Assembly (NCBI GenBank): GCA_046091665.1
Contig: JBJTCD010000030.1
Location: 62,001-126,000 of the forward strand
Direction of reading: 5' to 3'
DNA length: 64,000 nucleotides
From: CAIUPE01 sp046091665
GTDB lineage: Bacteria > Pseudomonadota > Alphaproteobacteria > Rhizobiales > Beijerinckiaceae
Below, piece after piece: positions 59,473 to 64,000 of the stretch. The notes beneath the pieces are model-generated. The model did no database searches, was not told the DNA's origin, and saw only the letters and a program-made list of their open reading frames with translations. Each line of letters starts with the position of its first letter. The stretch's first letter is position 1. Both the position numbers and the translations under genes were made by a program.

Positions 59473-62100
59473 ATGAGAACCGAGCGTTACAACGCCCGTG
59501 AAGCTGAGCGGAAATGGCAGGCCACCTGGGACGAGAAGGAACTTTTTCGGACCCGGAACGAAGATCCTAAACCCAAATATTATGTGCTCGAAATGTTCCC
59601 CTATCCGTCGGGGCGCATCCATATGGGCCATGTCCGCAATTACACGATGGGCGATGTGGTCGCGCGTTATAAAAGAGCGCGCGGGTTCAATGTTCTTCAT
59701 CCGATGGGATGGGATGCGTTTGGCATGCCGGCCGAAAATGCCGCGATGGCCAATAAGACTCATCCAGCAAAATGGACTTATGCCAATATCGCAACCATGC
59801 GCGACCAGCTCAAAAGCATGGGACTGTCGCTTGACTGGCATCGCGAAATCGCAACTTGCGATCCCTCTTACTATAAACATCAACAACGTATGTTTTTGGA
59901 TTTTCTGGGCGCCGGTCTCATCGATCGAAAAACTGCTCGCGTGAATTGGGATCCGGTTGATCAAACTGTTCTTGCCAATGAGCAAGTGATTGAAGGACGC
60001 GGATGGCGTTCCGGTGCGCTTGTCGAACAGCGCGAGCTCACACAATGGTTCTTTAAAATTTCCGATTATGCGCAAGAGCTCAATGACGCGCTTGATAGGC
60101 TCGAACGTTGGCCTGAAAAAGTTCGCTTGATGCAAAAAAATTGGATCGGAAGATCTGAGGGTCTTTCTGTCCGTTTTGCACTTGAAGCCAATCAAGCTGC
60201 AATAAGCGAAAGCGAAATTGAAATTTACACAACGCGCCCCGATACACTTTTCGGAGCAAGCTTTATTGCATTGGCACCCGAACATCCGCTTTCCAAAAAA
60301 GTTGCTCAAAGCAATCCGGATCTTCAAGCCTTCATTGAAGACTGCCGTAAAATGGGCACCGCGCAAGAGCTGATCGATAAAGCTGAGAAGAAGGGTTTTG
60401 ATACGGGCCTTCGCGTGACCCACCCCTTTGATCCCTCATGGACGCTTCCTGTTTATGTCGCGAATTTCATTTTGATGGACTATGGCACAGGCGCCATTTT
60501 CGGGTGCCCCGCGCATGATCAGCGTGACTTTGATTTTGCGACCGCCTACAAACTCCCGATCAAAACGGTCGTCTGCCCGCCGGATCAGGATCCGAAGACG
60601 TACAACGTTAGTGATGTGCCTTATGATGGTGAAGGCAAGATTTGTAATTCTTCTTTCCTCGATGGTTTGACAATCGAGACCGCCAAGGAAGAAGTTGCAA
60701 AACGTCTTGAAAAGGAAAGCTTAGGCAACAAGCCCGTCGCGACGCGCAAGATCAATTTCCGTCTGCGGGATTGGGGTATTTCGCGGCAACGTTATTGGGG
60801 ATGTCCGATCCCGGTTATTCATTGCGAGGTCTGTGGCACTGTTCCCGTTCCGATCAAAGACTTGCCTGTGAAATTGCCAGATGATGTCACTTTTGATGTT
60901 CCCGGCAATCCGCTTGATCGTCATCCGACATGGAAACATACAAACTGTCCACAATGCGGAAAGAAGGCGCGTCGTGAAACCGACACGATGGATACATTCG
61001 TCGATTCGTCCTGGTATTTCGCGCGTTTCACCAATCCGTGGTTAGAGGATCATCCGACAGAGCGCGCGGTTGTTGATGGGTGGTTACCGGTCAATCAATA
61101 TATTGGCGGCATCGAACATGCGATTCTTCATCTTCTTTATTCGCGCTTTTTCACACGTGCGATGAAGAAGGTTGGCCATGCGGGTATGGATGAGCCCTTT
61201 GATGGTTTGTTCACACAAGGCATGGTTGTTCATGAAACCTATCGTGACAAAGACGGCCAATGGGTGACGCCGGCCGAGATCGAGATTTATTCCGATGGTG
61301 GTGAACGCCGCGCGAAATTGATTTCGAATGGATCGCTTGTTGAAATCGGTTCCATCGAGAAGATGTCGAAATCAAAACGAAACACGATTGATCCCGACGA
61401 CATCATTGGCAGCTATGGCGCTGATACGGCACGCTGGTTCATGTTGTCAGACTCACCGCCCGAGCGCGATGTGATTTGGACCGAAGAAGGTGTTCAGGGC
61501 GCTGCGCGTTTTATTCAAAGACTTTGGCGTCTTGTCGGCGAAGTAGCTGATCTTCAGCCTTCGGAAAACGCGCATGATGCCGCGGCTGAAGACGCAGTGG
61601 TCACGATCAGAAAAGCTGCTCATCGGTCGATCATTCGTGTCGAAGACGATCTCGAACGCTTACGCTTTAATCGCTGCGTCGCTCACGCTTATGAATTGGC
61701 GAATGCCTTGCAGGCAGAGCTTGCGGTCAAGAAGGATAAGAAAGTCAGTCCGCAATGGATCGCCGCGATGCGGGAAGCGAGTGAGTTCTTGATCGCCATC
61801 ATCGCCCCGATGATGCCTCATCTTGCCGAGGAATGCTGGGCGGAGCTCGGCCATCGCACATTGATTGCCGAGACGTCATGGCCGAAAGCTGATCATAGTT
61901 TGATCGTAGAGAACGACATTGTTTTGCCGATCCAGATCAATGGTAAGAAGCGCGCTGAAATCACGGTCGCGCGGCAAGCTGATAACGCAACGATTGAACA
62001 GGCCGTTCTTGCTCTTGATTCCGTCAAAGCGGCGCTTGATGGTAAATCGCCAAAGAAGATTGTTATCGTGCCGCAAAGGATCGTCAATGTGGTGGTCTGA
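59473..62100 (+). CDS. leuS: Leucyl-tRNA synthetase
   Basis: Class I synthetase charging tRNA-Leu. The 875-residue protein has the HIGH variant HMGH (50-53, MFPYPSGRIHMGHVRNYTMGD), the CP1 editing domain (about 225-420, with TRPDTLFGASFIALAPEHP and the YGTGAIFGCPAHDQRDFDFA loop), the WYFARFTNPW catalytic segment, KMSKS (630-634) and the C-terminal anticodon-binding and tRNA-contact domains. ATG start. Its end overlaps lptE by 14 bases. Confidence 0.98.
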   Translation: MRTERYNAREAERKWQATWDEKELFRTRNEDPKPKYYVLEMFPYPSGRIHMGHVRNYTMGDVVARYKRARGFNVLHPMGWDAFGMPAENAAMANKTHPAKWTYANIATMRDQLKSMGLSLDWHREIATCDPSYYKHQQRMFLDFLGAGLIDRKTARVNWDPVDQTVLANEQVIEGRGWRSGALVEQRELTQWFFKISDYAQELNDALDRLERWPEKVRLMQKNWIGRSEGLSVRFALEANQAAISESEIEIYTTRPDTLFGASFIALAPEHPLSKKVAQSNPDLQAFIEDCRKMGTAQELIDKAEKKGFDTGLRVTHPFDPSWTLPVYVANFILMDYGTGAIFGCPAHDQRDFDFATAYKLPIKTVVCPPDQDPKTYNVSDVPYDGEGKICNSSFLDGLTIETAKEEVAKRLEKESLGNKPVATRKINFRLRDWGISRQRYWGCPIPVIHCEVCGTVPVPIKDLPVKLPDDVTFDVPGNPLDRHPTWKHTNCPQCGKKARRETDTMDTFVDSSWYFARFTNPWLEDHPTERAVVDGWLPVNQYIGGIEHAILHLLYSRFFTRAMKKVGHAGMDEPFDGLFTQGMVVHETYRDKDGQWVTPAEIEIYSDGGERRAKLISNGSLVEIGSIEKMSKSKRNTIDPDDIIGSYGADTARWFMLSDSPPERDVIWTEEGVQGAARFIQRLWRLVGEVADLQPSENAHDAAAEDAVVTIRKAAHRSIIRVEDDLERLRFNRCVAHAYELANALQAELAVKKDKKVSPQWIAAMREASEFLIAIIAPMMPHLAEECWAELGHRTLIAETSWPKADHSLIVENDIVLPIQINGKKRAEITVARQADNATIEQAVLALDSVKAALDGKSPKKIVIVPQRIVNVVV

Positions 62101-62614
62101 TCACTCTTTGAAATTCATCCGCGGCGGAGTCGTCATCGTCCTCGCTTTGATTCTCACTGGTTGTATGCGACCGCTTTACGGATCGGTGAATGGTGAAAGT
62201 GTCAAAACGACATTGTCTTCTATTGAAGTGAAACCAATCCCCGATGTTGCCGGCCATTATCTTCGTGAAGAGTTACTGTTCAATTTGAATGGGGGTGCAG
62301 TCCCCGAAGACAAGCCGTCAAATTATACTCTTTCAGTGACGCTGGCGGAATCAAGTCAATCGGTTGCGATTGATTCGACGGGTAATGGTGCTGACGCCGC
62401 CTCTGTCTCGATAACCGCGCGCTACACGCTCACAGATAATGGTGGCAAGACCCTTCACCAGGGAACATCTGTCGCATCGGGTTCAGTTGACCGACTCTCA
62501 CAGCGCTTCGCCGCGGTACGTGCGTTCCGCGAAGCCAAGATTCGAATTGCGAAATCGCTTGCTGGTCAAATTGAAACCGATCTTGCGGCATATTTTGCCA
62601 GTCGTGCGAAATAG
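62087..62614 (+). CDS. lptE: LPS-assembly lipoprotein LptE
   Basis: Outer-membrane lipoprotein that plugs the LptD barrel and assists lipopolysaccharide insertion. The 175-residue product starts at ATG 62087 inside the end of leuS, with AAAGGA seven bases upstream; a longer open frame lies antisense to nothing but within leuS and is rejected. It has a signal peptide with lipobox LTGC (Cys near 25) followed by MRPLYG, SSIEVKPIPDVAGHYLREELLFNLN and a C-terminal helix (FREAKIRIAKSLAGQIETDLAAYFA). The leuS-lptE-holA order is standard in proteobacteria. Confidence 0.92.
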   Translation: MWWSDHSLKFIRGGVVIVLALILTGCMRPLYGSVNGESVKTTLSSIEVKPIPDVAGHYLREELLFNLNGGAVPEDKPSNYTLSVTLAESSQSVAIDSTGNGADAASVSITARYTLTDNGGKTLHQGTSVASGSVDRLSQRFAAVRAFREAKIRIAKSLAGQIETDLAAYFASRAK

Positions 62615-62626
62615 GATTTTTAAGTC

Positions 62627-63658
62627 ATGGCGGCTCTGAAGAGCGGTGACATTGAAGCGTTCTTACGCAAACCTGATCGCGCTTATTCAGTTTTCCTTTT
62701 GTATGGACCAGATGCAGGCCTCGCCCATGAGCGCTGCCGCTCACTCATCGAAAAACTCATTGATGATCCTTCAGATCCGTTTCAACTCATTCGGATCGAT
62801 GGCGATCAATTGACTGCGGATCCAACACGGTTACAGGATGAAGCCAACACAGTTGGTCTCTTTGAGACCAAACGCACGATCTGGCTGAGAGCCGGAACGA
62901 AAACCAATCAATCAAGCTTCGATCTCCTTTTTGAAACGCCACCGCTATGTCCTGTGGTGATTGAAGCCGGTGATCTGGCTCCGCGCCACGCGCTTCGACA
63001 AGCGGTAGAGGGCTGTAAATTTGCCGTAGCGCTTCCGTGCTATTCTGATGAGGGGCGCGATCTTCCAAAACTCATTGATGAGGTTCTTGGTCAGTTTAAG
63101 CTAAAGGCTGGCGATGATGCACGGCAGGCGCTTATTGGATCGCTTGGCGCTGATCGTCTTCTTTCGCGGCGTGAACTCGAAAAGCTTGCGCTCTATGCTT
63201 ATGGGCAAGGCACGGTGACGAGTGATGATGTCGATGCTGTGCTCTCAAATGCAGCGCAGGTGACGATCGATATCTTGGTTGATTCTGTCTTCTCTGGCGA
63301 AGCTCAATCCATGGATTCTTTGCTCGAACGTGCCATCAAAGAAGGGTTTGATCCATCCTTTATTATCGGCGCTCTTCTACGCCATGCCTTCTTATTGTTA
63401 AACACACAAAAGGATTTGGAAGGTGGTCGATCTCTTGGTGAAATTGAAAAGCAATCGAGAATTTTTTATAAGCGTGTCTCAGCATTTCGTCGCCAAGTTT
63501 CCCTATGGTCAATGGCAGCTTTGCAATCTGCAATCACCTCACTTGGTGAGGCACAATTATTAACGCGTCAAAATTTGGCGCTTGCAGATACGGTGCTTTC
63601 ACGCTGTTGTCTTAGCCTGGCTCTAGCGGCGCGACGCGTCGCCATGCAAGCGCGCTAA
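62627..63658 (+). CDS. holA: DNA polymerase III delta subunit
   Basis: Clamp-loader subunit that opens the beta clamp. The 343-residue protein begins MAALKSGDIEAFLRKPDRAYSVFLLYGPDAGLAHERC, has the AAA+-like fold without a working P-loop, RTIWLRAGTK, LPCYSDEGRDLPKLIDEVL, LGADRLLSRRELEKLALYA and a C-terminal collar domain. ATG start 12 bases after lptE. Its stop is directly adjacent to the stop of the convergent parB. Confidence 0.94.
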   Translation: MAALKSGDIEAFLRKPDRAYSVFLLYGPDAGLAHERCRSLIEKLIDDPSDPFQLIRIDGDQLTADPTRLQDEANTVGLFETKRTIWLRAGTKTNQSSFDLLFETPPLCPVVIEAGDLAPRHALRQAVEGCKFAVALPCYSDEGRDLPKLIDEVLGQFKLKAGDDARQALIGSLGADRLLSRRELEKLALYAYGQGTVTSDDVDAVLSNAAQVTIDILVDSVFSGEAQSMDSLLERAIKEGFDPSFIIGALLRHAFLLLNTQKDLEGGRSLGEIEKQSRIFYKRVSAFRRQVSLWSMAALQSAITSLGEAQLLTRQNLALADTVLSRCCLSLALAARRVAMQAR

Positions 63659-64000
63659 TTAATCGCGCAACCGCAAACAAACATCGTCAAGCTGTTCAAG
63701 CGTACGATATTTGATTCTCAATTCCCCTCCGCGAGCGCTGTGATTGATTGAAACAGAGAGTCCTAAAATATCTTCGAGTGCTTTTTCGAGTAATCTCGTA
63801 TCGGGGTCTTTTTCACTCTTCTTCGTTGGAGATGAGACTTTCTTCACGCCGACTTCTTCTTGAGCAATACGCTCAACATCACGGACCGTGAGACCATGTT
63901 CAATAATGCGAATCGCAACTTGTTCAGGATCTTTGACTGCAAGTAAGGCGCGTGCATGTCCGGCTGAAAGCGAGCCCGCTGCCAAGAGAGACTGGACCTT
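63659..64000 (-). CDS. parB: Chromosome partitioning protein ParB, C-terminal part (5' end outside window)
   Basis: The last 113 residues of a chromosomal ParB, which binds parS near the origin and spreads as a CTP-dependent clamp. The frame is open to the edge of the window. Visible parts are the end of the central DNA-binding domain (LLAAGSLSAGHARALLAVKDPEQVAIRIIEHGLTVRDVERIAQ), a Lys/Ser/Asp-rich linker, and the C-terminal dimer domain (LLEKALEDILGLSVSINHSARGGELRIKYRTLEQLDDVCLRL). parA and the gid/mnm genes are expected beyond the right edge. Confidence 0.95.
   Translation of the reverse strand, partial: KVQSLLAAGSLSAGHARALLAVKDPEQVAIRIIEHGLTVRDVERIAQEEVGVKKVSSPTKKSEKDPDTRLLEKALEDILGLSVSINHSARGGELRIKYRTLEQLDDVCLRLRD

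Noticed and set aside
59269..60423. 384-codon open frame on the minus strand
   Set aside because: It is antisense to leuS, which has full family motifs; the translation resembles nothing and is typical of shadow frames.

Overview
The window is a chromosomal segment of an alphaproteobacterium, most likely of the order Hyphomicrobiales (Rhizobiales). Markers are the gene orders ruvC-ruvA-ruvB-ybgC-tolQRAB, tesB / glnK-amtB / ftsK-lolA-xth and leuS-lptE-holA-parB, the three-gene pntAA-pntAB-pntB transhydrogenase behind a tiny aa3-oxidase subunit IV gene, FdxA and CarD, DUF2125, and a 6S RNA just before the 5-formyltetrahydrofolate cyclo-ligase gene. Base composition looks moderate rather than GC-rich. 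I could not fix the genus. No phage, insertion sequence, plasmid or CRISPR locus is visible; the content is mostly housekeeping.

Layout. 1-3.9 kb: end of sucA, then sucB and lpdA (2-oxoglutarate dehydrogenase) and a small membrane protein. 3.9-4.5 kb: a toxin-antitoxin pair whose toxin carries an in-frame TAA. 4.8-8.0 kb: ffh, rpsP, rimM, trmD, closed by a long inverted repeat. 8.1-16.4 kb: propionyl-CoA synthetase, a TSUP transporter, 6S RNA, fthC, ccmAB, acnA, a RidA-like gene. 16.4-24.8 kb: a leftward run yebC-ruvC-(PaiB-like)-ruvA-ruvB-(toxin-antitoxin)-ybgC-tolQRAB. 24.9-30.4 kb: YmdB-like phosphodiesterase, cox subunit IV, pnt genes, a TPR lipoprotein, rpsU. 30.6-35.9 kb: purEK, two YdcH-like proteins, tRNA-Arg(CCU), an M48 lipoprotein peptidase, carD, fdxA. 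36-41.7 kb: a PomAB-like stator pair, a CorC/CNNM-like protein, a fused shikimate kinase/dehydroquinate synthase, xerD. 41.7-47.8 kb: metXW, then chorismate mutase-hisC-tyrC, DUF2125. 47.9-58.7 kb: ChaC, a ubiquinone hydroxylase, tesB, glnK-amtB, ftsK-lolA, xth, a cyclic-nucleotide-binding protein with an atypical response regulator, and an L,D-transpeptidase. 58.7-64 kb: yggS, leuS-lptE-holA and the end of parB, which suggests that the partition/origin region lies just beyond the right edge.

Common themes are central carbon and energy metabolism (2-oxoglutarate dehydrogenase, aconitase, transhydrogenase, cytochrome c maturation), envelope upkeep (Tol, LolA, LptE, L,D-transpeptidase, M48), translation and RNA handling, and aromatic, histidine and methionine biosynthesis.

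The most interesting signals are: a two-arm palindromic element present once before ffh and three times in tandem (61-bp period) between metX and the chorismate mutase gene, in which the inner arms covary while an 11-base core is nearly constant; the nonsense-mutated toxin next to an intact antitoxin; a second toxin-antitoxin pair and a PaiB-like gene embedded in the ruv-tol operon; tolB with no pal behind it; the AroK-AroB fusion; an isolated PomAB-like stator; a receiver that appears to lack its phospho-acceptor, paired with a stand-alone cyclic-nucleotide-binding domain; and a perfect CtrA box in front of ftsK.
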